A DNA stretch of 13,027 nt, from NCBI GenBank assembly GCA_938005345.1, contig CALLNG010000437.1, positions 1 through 13,027 of the forward strand, written 5' to 3'. The notes under the pieces are model-generated. The model made no database searches. It was given only the letters and a program-made list of their open reading frames with translations, and was not told the DNA's origin. The stretch's first letter is position 1; every line of letters starts with the position of its first letter. A program made the translations under genes and the position numbers. This stretch comes from an uncultured Clostridia bacterium. GTDB taxonomy: Bacteria > Bacillota > Clostridia > RUG12999. Shown here in pieces: positions 1 through 6,725 of this stretch.

Positions 1-166
1 CGTCCGGATCCGCGTTTTCATTAATCGTTATAGCCGCTGTGGTATGGGGACAATAAACGATGCAAATTCCGTTTTGTATACCACTTTTGTTCACCGCTTC
101 CCTCACCTGCGCTGTTATCATAGAAAATGATTCCCGCTCTGTTTGCAGCGTATAGGTATATAACAT
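1..166 (-). CDS. YjbQ/UPF0047 family protein, N-terminal part (cut by window edge)
   Basis: The first 55 codons are visible, starting MLYTYTLQTERESF and running out of the window. The motif PHTTAAITINENADPD at residues 40-55 is the hallmark of the YjbQ (UPF0047) family, small proteins of roughly 130-140 residues. Family members have been described as having secondary thiamine-phosphate synthase activity, but their true cellular role is poorly settled. The His-Thr-Thr cluster lies in the conserved putative active site. The start at 164-166 is chosen because an AAAGGA-type Shine-Dalgarno lies a few bases upstream and the homology begins directly after it. The gene follows glmS in the same direction but has a likely promoter of its own. 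The family call is firm; any physiological role here is not shown by the sequence. Confidence 0.88.
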   Translation of the reverse strand, partial: MLYTYTLQTERESFSMITAQVREAVNKSGIQNGICIVYCPHTTAAITINENADPD

Positions 167-200
167 GATATTTCATCCTTTCTTTTTTACACTTATTTAT

Positions 201-229
201 ATCTTACCACAACATTTCTCCAAATGCAA
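201..229 (-). promoter_or_regulatory. Predicted sigma-A-type promoter for the yjbQ-like gene
   Basis: Read on the minus strand, TTGCAT (224-229) and TAAGAT (201-206) are separated by exactly 17 bases. The -10 box carries the TGN extension (TGGTAAGAT). The -35 box abuts the last base of the glmS terminator stem, so this promoter lets the downstream gene be transcribed despite termination after glmS. Predicted from motif and spacing only. Confidence 0.6.
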
Positions 230-257
230 TAAAGGCGCAACAAAAGCTGCGCCTTTA
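230..257 (-). terminator. Intrinsic terminator after glmS
   Basis: A perfect 10-bp inverted repeat (TAAAGGCGCA at 230-239 pairing with TGCGCCTTTA at 248-257) with an 8-nt loop begins six bases past the glmS stop codon. On the minus strand the stem ends in UUUA and continues UUGCAUUU, a modest U-tract interrupted by GCA. Termination may therefore be incomplete. The near-symmetric A and U flanks mean it could also act weakly in the other direction. Confidence 0.75.
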
Positions 258-262
258 CGGTT

Positions 263-2077
263 TTATTCCACTGTTACTGATTTCGCTAGATTTCTTGGTT
301 TGTCAACATCACAGCCTTTTCCCACTGCAATATAGTAGCTTAGCAGCTGCAAAGGAATGATTGCCAAAAGCGGTGCAAACAGCGGATGGGCCTTGGGCAA
401 ATAAAATACTCCGCCATACTCCTCTGCTGGGAATCCTTCTGCCAAAATCCCATAAACAAACGCCCCGCGCGCCATCACTTCCTTGACATTGCTTTCCATT
501 TTGTTGCGCAACACTTCATTTGTGTTTACCGCAATAACAACAGTTCCCTTTTCAATCAGCGCAATCGGCCCATGTTTTAGCTCTCCTGCCGCATAGGCTT
601 CCGAATGGATGTAAGAGATTTCTTTTAGTTTCAAAGAACCCTCCATCGCGACAGCATAATCTAACCCTCTACCCAGATAGAAAATATCATTCTCCTGCTG
701 CAATTTTTCTGCAATGGGTTTCAGTTTCTCAGCAGATTGCAACACTTGCGATACCAAATCCGGCAGTGCCGCCATCTCTCGTTTCCACTGATCACATTCC
801 TGCGGCGTTTGCGTCCCTTTATGTTCTGCCAAAAATAAGGCAAGAGCATAGAGTGCAACAAGCTGTGTTGTATAGGCTTTTGTAGAAGCCACTGAAATTT
901 CCGGTCCAGCCTGTGTATAAAACACATGGTCTGCCTCTCTCGCAATCGTACTTCCTTCAACATTGGTAATCGCAAACACTTGGCAGCCGCGCCGCTTAGC
1001 AAGCCGCAGTGCTGCTAAAGTATCCGCTGTCTCCCCCGATTGGCTAATAACAACAAGCAGGGTATCTTTTCCAAGAATCGGATGCCGATAACGAAATTCC
1101 GAAGCAATATCAACATCTACAGGAATATTCGTCATGCGTTCAATGACATTTTTCCCAACCAACCCAGCATGATAAGCTGTTCCGCATGCTACAATAAAAA
1201 TCTCGCGAACATCAGTAATTTCATGGTAATTTACACCATCAAACACAACCGGCTTCCCCTGTGATATACACCCTTGCAGCGTCCGGCGAATTGCTACTGG
1301 CTGCTCCTGGATCTCTTTCATCATAAAATGTTCATAACCGTCTTTTTCTGCGGCATTTTCCTCAAATGCTACATGATACACACTACGTTCTACACGGTTT
1401 TTGTCTTTATCAAAGATGGCAATATCATCCGCTTTAACTACTGCAAACTCATCATCTTCCAGCAAATAAACCTCCCGCGTCTGCTTGCGTATGGCTGGAA
1501 TATCAGATGCAATGTAATTCCCGTCGGCCCCCATGCCAATAATTAACGGACTATCTTTTCTCACTGCCACGATTTGATCCGGATGCTGTACATGCAACAC
1601 ACAAAATGCATAACTACCTTTAAGCTGCGCGGCCGCTGCACGGACTGCTTCCAGCAAATCTCCCTGGTCAAAATAATCTATCAAGTGGGGAATGACCTCT
1701 GTATCCGTCTCCGAACGGAAATGATATCCTTTTCCCTCTAAAAATTGCCGCAACTCTCCATGGTTTTCTATGATGCCATTATGAACGACTGCAATGGTAC
1801 CCTCTTCATTGCAATGCGGATGGGAATTTGCTACAGTAGGCGCACCATGTGTTGCCCAGCGTGTATGTCCAATTCCCACTTTGGCCTCTTGATATTGACT
1901 TTGTACCTGTCTGCGGAGATTCTCCAGCCGTCCAACTGCCCGGCTTACACATAGATGTTCTTGCTGTAGCACCGCAATTCCCGCAGAGTCATAGCCACGA
2001 TATTCCAATTTCTCCAAACCATTTAATAACTGTTCTTTTACGTCTTTTTGTCCAATATATCCTACTATTCCGCACAT
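263..2077 (-). CDS. glmS: Glutamine--fructose-6-phosphate aminotransferase (isomerizing)
   Basis: This cytoplasmic enzyme converts fructose-6-phosphate and glutamine to glucosamine-6-phosphate and glutamate, the first committed step to UDP-GlcNAc, peptidoglycan and wall glycopolymers. The 604-residue length is normal. The N-terminal glutaminase domain begins MCGIVGYIG, and Cys2 becomes the N-terminal nucleophile after Met removal. HTRWATHG (71-78) and HNGIIENH (99-106) are the glutamine-binding motifs. Two SIS isomerase domains follow, with SQSGET at 345-350, STKAYTTQ at 398-405 and GELKHGP at 498-504. The conserved tail PRNLAKSVTVE closes the protein, so it is intact. The start has an AAAGGAAG Shine-Dalgarno about 7 nt upstream. 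The gene is monocistronic or nearly so, with a ribozyme in its leader and a terminator behind it. Rising glucosamine-6-phosphate is expected to trigger leader cleavage and mRNA decay. Confidence 0.98.
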   Translation of the reverse strand: MCGIVGYIGQKDVKEQLLNGLEKLEYRGYDSAGIAVLQQEHLCVSRAVGRLENLRRQVQSQYQEAKVGIGHTRWATHGAPTVANSHPHCNEEGTIAVVHNGIIENHGELRQFLEGKGYHFRSETDTEVIPHLIDYFDQGDLLEAVRAAAAQLKGSYAFCVLHVQHPDQIVAVRKDSPLIIGMGADGNYIASDIPAIRKQTREVYLLEDDEFAVVKADDIAIFDKDKNRVERSVYHVAFEENAAEKDGYEHFMMKEIQEQPVAIRRTLQGCISQGKPVVFDGVNYHEITDVREIFIVACGTAYHAGLVGKNVIERMTNIPVDVDIASEFRYRHPILGKDTLLVVISQSGETADTLAALRLAKRRGCQVFAITNVEGSTIAREADHVFYTQAGPEISVASTKAYTTQLVALYALALFLAEHKGTQTPQECDQWKREMAALPDLVSQVLQSAEKLKPIAEKLQQENDIFYLGRGLDYAVAMEGSLKLKEISYIHSEAYAAGELKHGPIALIEKGTVVIAVNTNEVLRNKMESNVKEVMARGAFVYGILAEGFPAEEYGGVFYLPKAHPLFAPLLAIIPLQLLSYYIAVGKGCDVDKPRNLAKSVTVE

Positions 2078-2104
2078 ACGATTCTTCCTTTCTCATTACG
2101 ATAC

Positions 2105-2129
2105 TGCGCTCTTTTTAAAAAAGGGCGCA
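2105..2129 (-). repeat. Inverted repeat just upstream of the glmS ribosome binding site
   Basis: TGCGCTCTTTTT (2105-2116) is the near-perfect reverse complement of AAAAAGGGCGCA (2118-2129). It folds to a 12-bp AU-rich hairpin with a CA mismatch on the minus-strand RNA, or a GU wobble on the plus-strand RNA. It ends about 11 bases before the Shine-Dalgarno core and leaves that site free. No U-tract follows it on the minus strand, so it is not a normal terminator of the leader. Possible roles are an mRNA stability element, a spacer keeping the start region open, or a terminator for antisense transcription. Confidence 0.45.
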
Positions 2130-2143
2130 AAAAGAAAAGCTAA

Positions 2144-2201
2144 GGAAAAATGGGTACAACAAAAAAGCCGTTTCCCTTTGGACTTTTTTGCCCATCTTTC
2201 C
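2144..2201 (-). promoter_or_regulatory. Long hairpin between glmS ribozyme and glmS
   Basis: On the minus-strand RNA, bases 2201-2191 (GGAAAGATGGG) pair with 2154-2144 (CCCATTTTTCC) through 11 consecutive pairs including one GU. Bases 2190-2181 (CAAAAAAGTC) pair with 2169-2160 (GGCTTTTTTG) through 10 more with one UG. A 5-nt bulge (2155-2159) lies on one side and the loop is 11 nt. The following RNA is pyrimidine-rich (UUAGCUUUUCUUUUU). The element lies downstream of the ribozyme core and is not part of the conserved glmS fold as I know it. It could be an attenuator-like hairpin, a barrier to the exonuclease that degrades the cleaved mRNA, or a structural spacer. Pairing is read directly; function is open. 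Confidence 0.55.
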
Positions 2202-2224
2202 ACAGCCTGTTTCACGCAACGATT

Positions 2225-2376
2225 CGGTTTTAACACCTAGTTGATGTTGTGGCACAAATCACTTCATGCTTTTATCAACTGTTAACGGTAGTGCGATACC
2301 GTGGGGCACCCGCCGAAGATTCGATACTCCCCATCCTCGTCCACTCATGTATCCGTTCCCATGAGTTCTGGCGCTT
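2225..2376 (-). ncRNA. glmS self-cleaving ribozyme / riboswitch
   Basis: This RNA in the glmS leader binds glucosamine-6-phosphate as a catalytic cofactor and cuts itself, exposing a 5'-OH mRNA that is then degraded. The conserved core is present in order: AGCGCCAGAAC, with cleavage expected between A at 2375 and G at 2374, then a P1 hairpin (2360-2366 with 2343-2349, ACTCATG type). GACGAGG and the GGGG tract follow, then TATCGA, then TTCGGCGGGTGCCCC. A P3 hairpin comes next (TACCGT 2297-2302 with ACGGTA 2285-2290). A distal P4-like hairpin pairs ATCAAC (2274-2279) with GTTGAT (2240-2245) and TGTTA (2280-2284) with TAACA (2231-2235). The helix naming is from memory of the family; the 3' boundary is approximate. 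The order and position ahead of glmS make the identification very secure. Confidence 0.95.
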
Positions 2377-2448
2377 TTTTTCCTTTTTTACATTACCCTC
2401 CCTTTCCACTGAGCGCTACCATATAGGATGCCGAACCGTTTTTATTGT

Positions 2449-2466
2449 AATAGGCACAAACCTATT
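2449..2466 (-). repeat. Small hairpin in the 5' leader upstream of the ribozyme
   Basis: AATAGG (2449-2454) and CCTATT (2461-2466) form a 6-bp stem with a 6-nt loop. It falls between the predicted transcription start and the ribozyme cleavage site, inside the roughly 125-nt fragment that cleavage would release. No family is recognised; it may only stabilise the 5' end. Confidence 0.35.
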
Positions 2467-2481
2467 CCGTCTTAAACCCAT

Positions 2482-2487
2482 ATTATA
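2482..2487 (-). promoter_or_regulatory. Possible second glmS promoter (extended -10)
   Basis: TGCTATAAT is read on the minus strand, with a perfect TATAAT -10 at 2482-2487 and the TGN extension that can replace a -35 box. The hexamer 17 bases upstream (ATAGAA, 2505-2510) is a poor -35. It lies 21 bases downstream of the end of the main promoter and would give a slightly shorter leader that still contains the whole ribozyme. Confidence 0.4.
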
Positions 2488-2508
2488 GCATTGCCCAATA
2501 ATATTTCT

Positions 2509-2537
2509 ATTATATATAAATGCCGCAAAAAAGTCAA
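2509..2537 (-). promoter_or_regulatory. Main glmS promoter, near-consensus sigma-A type
   Basis: TTGACT (2532-2537) and TATAAT (2509-2514) are separated by exactly 17 bases, matching the housekeeping consensus at 11 of 12 positions. An A-rich tract directly upstream (about 2538-2552 on the minus strand) resembles an UP element. Transcription would begin near 2502, giving an approximately 425-nt leader before the glmS start. This strength suits a gene whose output is then reduced post-transcriptionally by the ribozyme. Confidence 0.85.
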
Positions 2538-2610
2538 TCTTTTTTTCTTCATCTCCAGTTTTTATACCTGTGATTGCCCTATTTCAGTGGAAACAAGCAA
2601 ATTTAACTTT
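2538..2610. other. Short spacer between operon terminator and glmS promoter
   Basis: About 70 bases separate the terminator of the SLH operon from the glmS -35 box. Apart from the A-tract next to the promoter I see no gene, repeat or recognisable site here. Confidence 0.5.
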
Positions 2611-2649
2611 GAAAGAAAAAAGCAGCCAGGAACATTTTCCCAGCTGCTT
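2611..2649 (-). terminator. Strong intrinsic terminator of the SLH-protein operon
   Basis: On the minus strand AAGCAGC (2643-2649) pairs with GCTGCTT (2620-2626). The inner bases extend the stem to about 13 bp, including two GU-type pairs, around the 4-nt loop AATG. TTTTTTCTTTC follows immediately. The stem starts 23 bases past the stop codon of the lyase-like gene. It separates the operon from the glmS unit. Confidence 0.9.
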
Positions 2650-2672
2650 CTTCTATAAATAAGATGCCATTT

Positions 2673-5600
2673 TTATTTTTCTTTGATCCGATAAACAACA
2701 ACAATGGCTTGTTCCCGCAATGCATGTTCCAGTGGTGCGAAAGATGTTTCAGCAACGCCATTCATCAATCCAGCACTGATTGCTTTCTGCGTAGAAATAT
2801 CTGCCCAACCGCTGCCGCTAGAGATATCCTGGAACTGGCTGACCACTTGCGAATCAATAGCAATCTCACCATGTTCTTTCTCATAAACCGCCACTAAAAT
2901 TTTCGCCATTTCCTCTCTTGTAATCAGACCATTAGGATCCGCATTGACACCGTCCCCTTCCAGGATACCGGCATTTTTTGCAGTTGCCATATAGTCCGCA
3001 TACCAATCGTCTGCTGCCACATCCGCGAATTCCCCATTATAGGATTGCACCTCAAGGCCTAGCGCACGAATCAACATGGTAACATATTCTGCCCGTGTGG
3101 TATTGTTTTGCAGTCCCAAATCATTAGGCCCAATCCCCTGAATAATACCTTCGTCCAGCATCTCGCTGATTTCCTGCTGTGCCCAATGTCCTTCCAGCTG
3201 CTGTGCGTACTCGTCTGAAGGTTTCACGGTTGGTGTCGGAGTCGGCGTTACCGTTCCCGTTGGTGTTGGAGTCGGGGTTGGCGTAGGTGTGTTGCTTGGG
3301 GTGGATACCACGCCGCCACCACCACCGCCGCCACTATGTATCGTGCCGCCAGTAGGAGGTTTGGGTGTGCTACTTGCAATCGGGCTGTCGCCGCCTGTGT
3401 TTTCATTTCCATCAAATGGCATGTTGGATGCAAAATAAATATCTCCAGTTTCCCCATCCTGATGGAACGCAATGGACTCCCCATTCAAAGTTACTTCTTT
3501 GATGGTTCTACCACCGGAATAAAGCTGTAACTGCTCTAAATCGAGTTCTTTGGAGGTATTGATTTTGATTTTATCAACATTATATTGTACACTTAAATCC
3601 TCCAATGCACTTTGGCTGCGAACCAACTTGACATCCGTATCCTTGTTTGCTAAATTGGTTCCCTCCCGTAAAATTATTCTCGTGTATACACCGTTTTCCT
3701 GTTCAATGTATGATAAGGTACCATCGGTGGAAAACTGATCAAACTCCCGTTGCTCCTGCTGAGTTTTATCCAGCAGTGTATAATAAGTTCCCTCTGTCAC
3801 AGTACTTTTGGCCGAATCTTCAATAGACAGATGAAATGCATTCGCCACATTTTCTGCCACATCCAATGGAATATTTTCCGTTGTACCCTGTAGATTCTTA
3901 CCAACATTCATTGGCAAAAGCACAGTATTAAACGTTGTATTGCCCGACTCATTTTTTACATATGCCGCATATTTCATGGGCTCTACATTTCCGGTGCTGC
4001 GGGAATACCAACCGTCCAAAATACTTGCCTGCATTTCGTCGCTTTGCTGTACCGGGATTACCTGAATGTTCGCCGAATCTTCAAAGTTAGTGCGCACTGC
4101 ACCGGTTTCTTCATCCATACTGATGTTGGCCTCCGGCAGGAAATGCCATGCCTGTGAATATTTATTTACTGCGTTATCCTGTGGTTTGAGATAATCTGTT
4201 ACAATCGCATAGCCGGGGCGGATGAACAAAATGGAGCGGTCATAGTCTACATCCACCACTACCTTGCCGCCAATTTTGGTATTTAAGTAGTTGGGTGTAT
4301 TCAGATAGACGTAGTCATATCCATCATTGAGCTCCGATTCTACAATGCTGCCCGGCACTCCGGCTTCACTCGGCAGAGAAATGGTTTCACCACTCGGCCC
4401 AGTTACCTGCTCACTAAAGTTCCAGCTGTTTGCTTTTGGCGAAGTATCGTTGATTTCTACCATATTGTGCGCACGCGCAGAGTTTTGCCATGCACGGTAA
4501 GGGTTGTTGTTGTCATAGTTCATATACTTCGGATCCGCCAACAAATACTGCCCATAGGCGAACATATTAATTCCCATATCGTCGAAATGTCCGTGTGATT
4601 TCACACCGCCATCCGCGTTGGTCTGGATATAAACATCGTCCGGCCCCCAGCCGGAGCGCAATATTGCTTTGACACCGACCGGATATAAAATGGAAGTATA
4701 ATCCGGCGGAGTTCCTTCTTTTCCCTCCGAAGCCGCCCATTGCAGCAGAGGGTCATCTATCTCTGCCGCCACTGCTTTAATTCTGGAAAGATAACTAGAA
4801 TCGTGGGAATATGCATTTCCTTGCTGGAAATCCGAGAAATTTGGTCCGCTTGCATTCACCAAATATTTTGCAAGCCCAGCTAGAATGGGTTTCAAGTTGT
4901 CCGGCAGTTCAAAATCTGACCAGCCCGCTTGCTGCGCAAACGTAACTTGCTGCATCGTATTTCCAATCGTTTCTGACGTATAACCTAGCGATACCTCTGT
5001 ACAACTTCCATCTGAATTCAAAACCGTTCCGCATAATAGCTCATAACGGTGTCCTGCTACGTCAATCCAGCCGCCGCGGCCGCCTTGAGACGGTGTACTT
5101 TCCCATCCATCTTCCATTGGTTTCGTAGCGTCATAAAATTCATTAAAATTAATGGCCAAATTGGATAACCCCGCTGTCTCATAGGCGCCCCAGTTGGAAT
5201 CTTTCGATTTATCATTCCACCGGCTAATCAAAGCATCACCCATGGACCATGCAAATTTGAGAAGTGGTATAAACACTTCTTTTGTCATAAACTCGCTGTC
5301 CATATAATATGCCAATGTAACAGGCAAGTTTTGGGCGCGTACACCTAAATCCAGATTATTGATATATCCCGGATCATAGCCTCTTTTTTTGTAAAAATCC
5401 AACCACAAACGCAGCCCATGGTAGGCATACACTTCGTCTTTTCCATACGTATACCGCTGCCGCATGGCGCTGGCATAGTTTTCAAACCGGTTTAACTCTT
5501 CATGAAAGCGGTATCCCGCATTTGCCGGCTGTTCCCACTTAGGTCCAGATTCTCCGTCATAGGAAAAAATCAAATGCTCCAAATTTCCGAAAGTGACCGT

Positions 5601-6725
5601 ATTTTCATTCCAAGTTGCATTGGTGTTGGAAAAAATCACCACGTCCTTGTCACCTTCTGGCTTGGTATTGTGGCCATACAGGTACAGCCGTGCTTCCGTG
5701 ATTTCATCTCCGGCGTTCAGTCCAGTGAAATCAAAGTTCATGTAAATCCGTTTGGTATCGGAATTCACTGGCTGTGCTTCATTAATGGCCGCTTCCTGTA
5801 CAGAAATGGTCTCCTGTCCTCCATAATTGCGGCTCGCATTGGATCCAGCTGAAATCATAACATCCTGCGTCGGATAAAAGGTCCGGTTGGTGCCGTTGAC
5901 ATTCACAACAACATATGGTTGATGGTCCGGTGCATCTGCACTATGAAAATCCACTTGGTATCCATCCTTTTTCAGCGCCAGCAAGACAAAACACTTGGTC
6001 TTCGTTGACGCTGTCGCCGCACTTTGTACCTCTTCTACAATGTTTGCAGAAACCTCCGCATCTGTATTAGGTACGCTAAATTTATCCAGCACATTAAAAC
6101 CCGTTGCTTGGTTAAAAAACATGTTGTCGAACTGAATCTGTGCCGATAAATCAATGCGGCGGTCTGCCGATTTAGAATAGGTTCTTGGTTGCAACAGGAA
6201 TTTCTCTTTATAGTATTGGAATACATATTCTTTTGCTGTTTCATAGTCGCCACCCTTGACTGCGGTTTCCGCCTCCATCAGCAAGTCGCCGTAAGAATAA
6301 TCAATGCGCGGCTGCACTTCCCAGGAGCTGCCATTCCATTTCCCAAAAAAGTCCTCATCCGTGATCCAATTCGGGTCGGAATAGTCAAATTGCTGATATT
6401 GCTCCATGGATTCGTGCCAGTATCCTTCTGCGGGCACCAACGCTTCTCCAGCAGATGCAGCAACTGGTTCTTTGGCTTCCTCCGTTCCCACTTCCAAAGA
6501 CGCAGCAGCCGCTTGATTTTCTACCCCGGCTGTACTCTGACCATCCTGCTGCACAAGAAGTTCCTGCAGCAGCTGCGTCGTTTGTTCATCAATTGGAATA
6601 TAATCTTCCTGCATCTTTATTTCACCCTCAGGCTGCTCTGGCAAATCCCCTTCTGCCCAAACGGGCAGAAGAGGGCCCACCATACTGGCTGACAAGATGA
6701 GGGATAGTATTGTTTTACTCTTCAT
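2673..6725 (-). CDS. Secreted SLH-anchored heparinase II/III family protein, probable polysaccharide lyase
   Basis: This is a 1350-residue surface protein. The signal peptide is residues 1-24 (cleavage near VWA-EG). An acidic, Ala-rich spacer (26-100) follows, then an N-terminal helical part (about 105-195) and a DNRLRE/CBM96-like beta module (about 281-385, with RIYMNFDFTGL and ITEARLYLYG). A helical toroid (about 400-640) carries NWGAYETAG (511-519) and DGSCTEVSLGY (572-582), where Tyr582 is a candidate catalytic residue. The heparinase II/III beta-sandwich (about 680-990) has SHGHFDDMG (710-718) and RAHNMVEIND (751-760), whose His and Asp residues are the likely metal and active-site set. 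A Gly7 run (1132-1138) and a Pro-Thr linker (1142-1171) lead to three SLH domains (about 1177-1347). Families with this fold beta-eliminate uronate-containing glycans such as heparin, alginate or related polymers; the substrate here is unknown. The start is fixed by the AGGAGGGG site and signal peptide. Confidence 0.87.
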   Translation of the reverse strand: MKSKTILSLILSASMVGPLLPVWAEGDLPEQPEGEIKMQEDYIPIDEQTTQLLQELLVQQDGQSTAGVENQAAAASLEVGTEEAKEPVAASAGEALVPAEGYWHESMEQYQQFDYSDPNWITDEDFFGKWNGSSWEVQPRIDYSYGDLLMEAETAVKGGDYETAKEYVFQYYKEKFLLQPRTYSKSADRRIDLSAQIQFDNMFFNQATGFNVLDKFSVPNTDAEVSANIVEEVQSAATASTKTKCFVLLALKKDGYQVDFHSADAPDHQPYVVVNVNGTNRTFYPTQDVMISAGSNASRNYGGQETISVQEAAINEAQPVNSDTKRIYMNFDFTGLNAGDEITEARLYLYGHNTKPEGDKDVVIFSNTNATWNENTVTFGNLEHLIFSYDGESGPKWEQPANAGYRFHEELNRFENYASAMRQRYTYGKDEVYAYHGLRLWLDFYKKRGYDPGYINNLDLGVRAQNLPVTLAYYMDSEFMTKEVFIPLLKFAWSMGDALISRWNDKSKDSNWGAYETAGLSNLAINFNEFYDATKPMEDGWESTPSQGGRGGWIDVAGHRYELLCGTVLNSDGSCTEVSLGYTSETIGNTMQQVTFAQQAGWSDFELPDNLKPILAGLAKYLVNASGPNFSDFQQGNAYSHDSSYLSRIKAVAAEIDDPLLQWAASEGKEGTPPDYTSILYPVGVKAILRSGWGPDDVYIQTNADGGVKSHGHFDDMGINMFAYGQYLLADPKYMNYDNNNPYRAWQNSARAHNMVEINDTSPKANSWNFSEQVTGPSGETISLPSEAGVPGSIVESELNDGYDYVYLNTPNYLNTKIGGKVVVDVDYDRSILFIRPGYAIVTDYLKPQDNAVNKYSQAWHFLPEANISMDEETGAVRTNFEDSANIQVIPVQQSDEMQASILDGWYSRSTGNVEPMKYAAYVKNESGNTTFNTVLLPMNVGKNLQGTTENIPLDVAENVANAFHLSIEDSAKSTVTEGTYYTLLDKTQQEQREFDQFSTDGTLSYIEQENGVYTRIILREGTNLANKDTDVKLVRSQSALEDLSVQYNVDKIKINTSKELDLEQLQLYSGGRTIKEVTLNGESIAFHQDGETGDIYFASNMPFDGNENTGGDSPIASSTPKPPTGGTIHSGGGGGGGVVSTPSNTPTPTPTPTPTGTVTPTPTPTVKPSDEYAQQLEGHWAQQEISEMLDEGIIQGIGPNDLGLQNNTTRAEYVTMLIRALGLEVQSYNGEFADVAADDWYADYMATAKNAGILEGDGVNADPNGLITREEMAKILVAVYEKEHGEIAIDSQVVSQFQDISSGSGWADISTQKAISAGLMNGVAETSFAPLEHALREQAIVVVYRIKEK
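2676..3206 (-). other. Three SLH domains of the lyase-like protein
   Basis: Three repeats lie at about residues 1177-1222, 1233-1282 and 1298-1347. They share an aromatic/Asp start (GHWAQQEI, FADVAADDWY, FQDISSGSGW) and a basic TR-E motif (TRAE 1210-1213, TREE 1269-1272). In the third repeat the motif is LREQ, so the conserved Thr is replaced by Leu. SLH trimers bind secondary cell-wall polysaccharide, typically pyruvylated, which would place the enzyme non-covalently on the wall. Confidence 0.88.
3213..3332 (-). repeat. Low-complexity Gly-run and Pro-Thr linker coding region
   Basis: The DNA codes for seven consecutive glycines (3312-3332) followed by alternating Thr-Pro dipeptides. On the plus strand this appears as degenerate GTTGGTGTCGGAGTC-type hexamer repeats. 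It is an extended flexible linker, probably glycosylated or wall-spanning, between the lyase and the SLH domains. The codons vary within the repeat, so it is not a recent exact microsatellite expansion. Confidence 0.75.
5571..5885 (-). other. DNRLRE/CBM96-like module inserted before the lyase toroid
   Basis: Residues about 281-385 match the DNRLRE pattern. There is a start resembling Y-P-T-Q-D-V, then NYGGQETISV, an R-x-Y-x-x-FDFTGL strand, the ITEARLYLYGHN strand and a TWNENTVTFGN close. Such modules are secreted beta-sandwiches, some binding uronate or acidic glycans. Its position between the first helical segment and the main toroid is unusual, because binding modules usually sit at protein ends. 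The pattern match is by eye. Confidence 0.65.

Noticed and set aside
2249..2488. Plus-strand 79-codon open frame across the glmS leader
   Set aside because: It runs antisense through the conserved ribozyme core, whose sequence is constrained by RNA structure; no ribosome binding site or family match.
3213..3332. Repetitive GTTGG/GTCGG pattern that could suggest a microsatellite or regulatory repeat array
   Set aside because: It is in frame and codes for a Pro-Thr linker with variable codons inside the lyase-like gene; coding explains it.
6189..6692. Plus-strand open frame of 167 codons opposite the lyase gene start
   Set aside because: It is antisense to a signal peptide and conserved domain, its translation has no family resemblance, and I saw no convincing ribosome binding site. 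It is a shadow frame.
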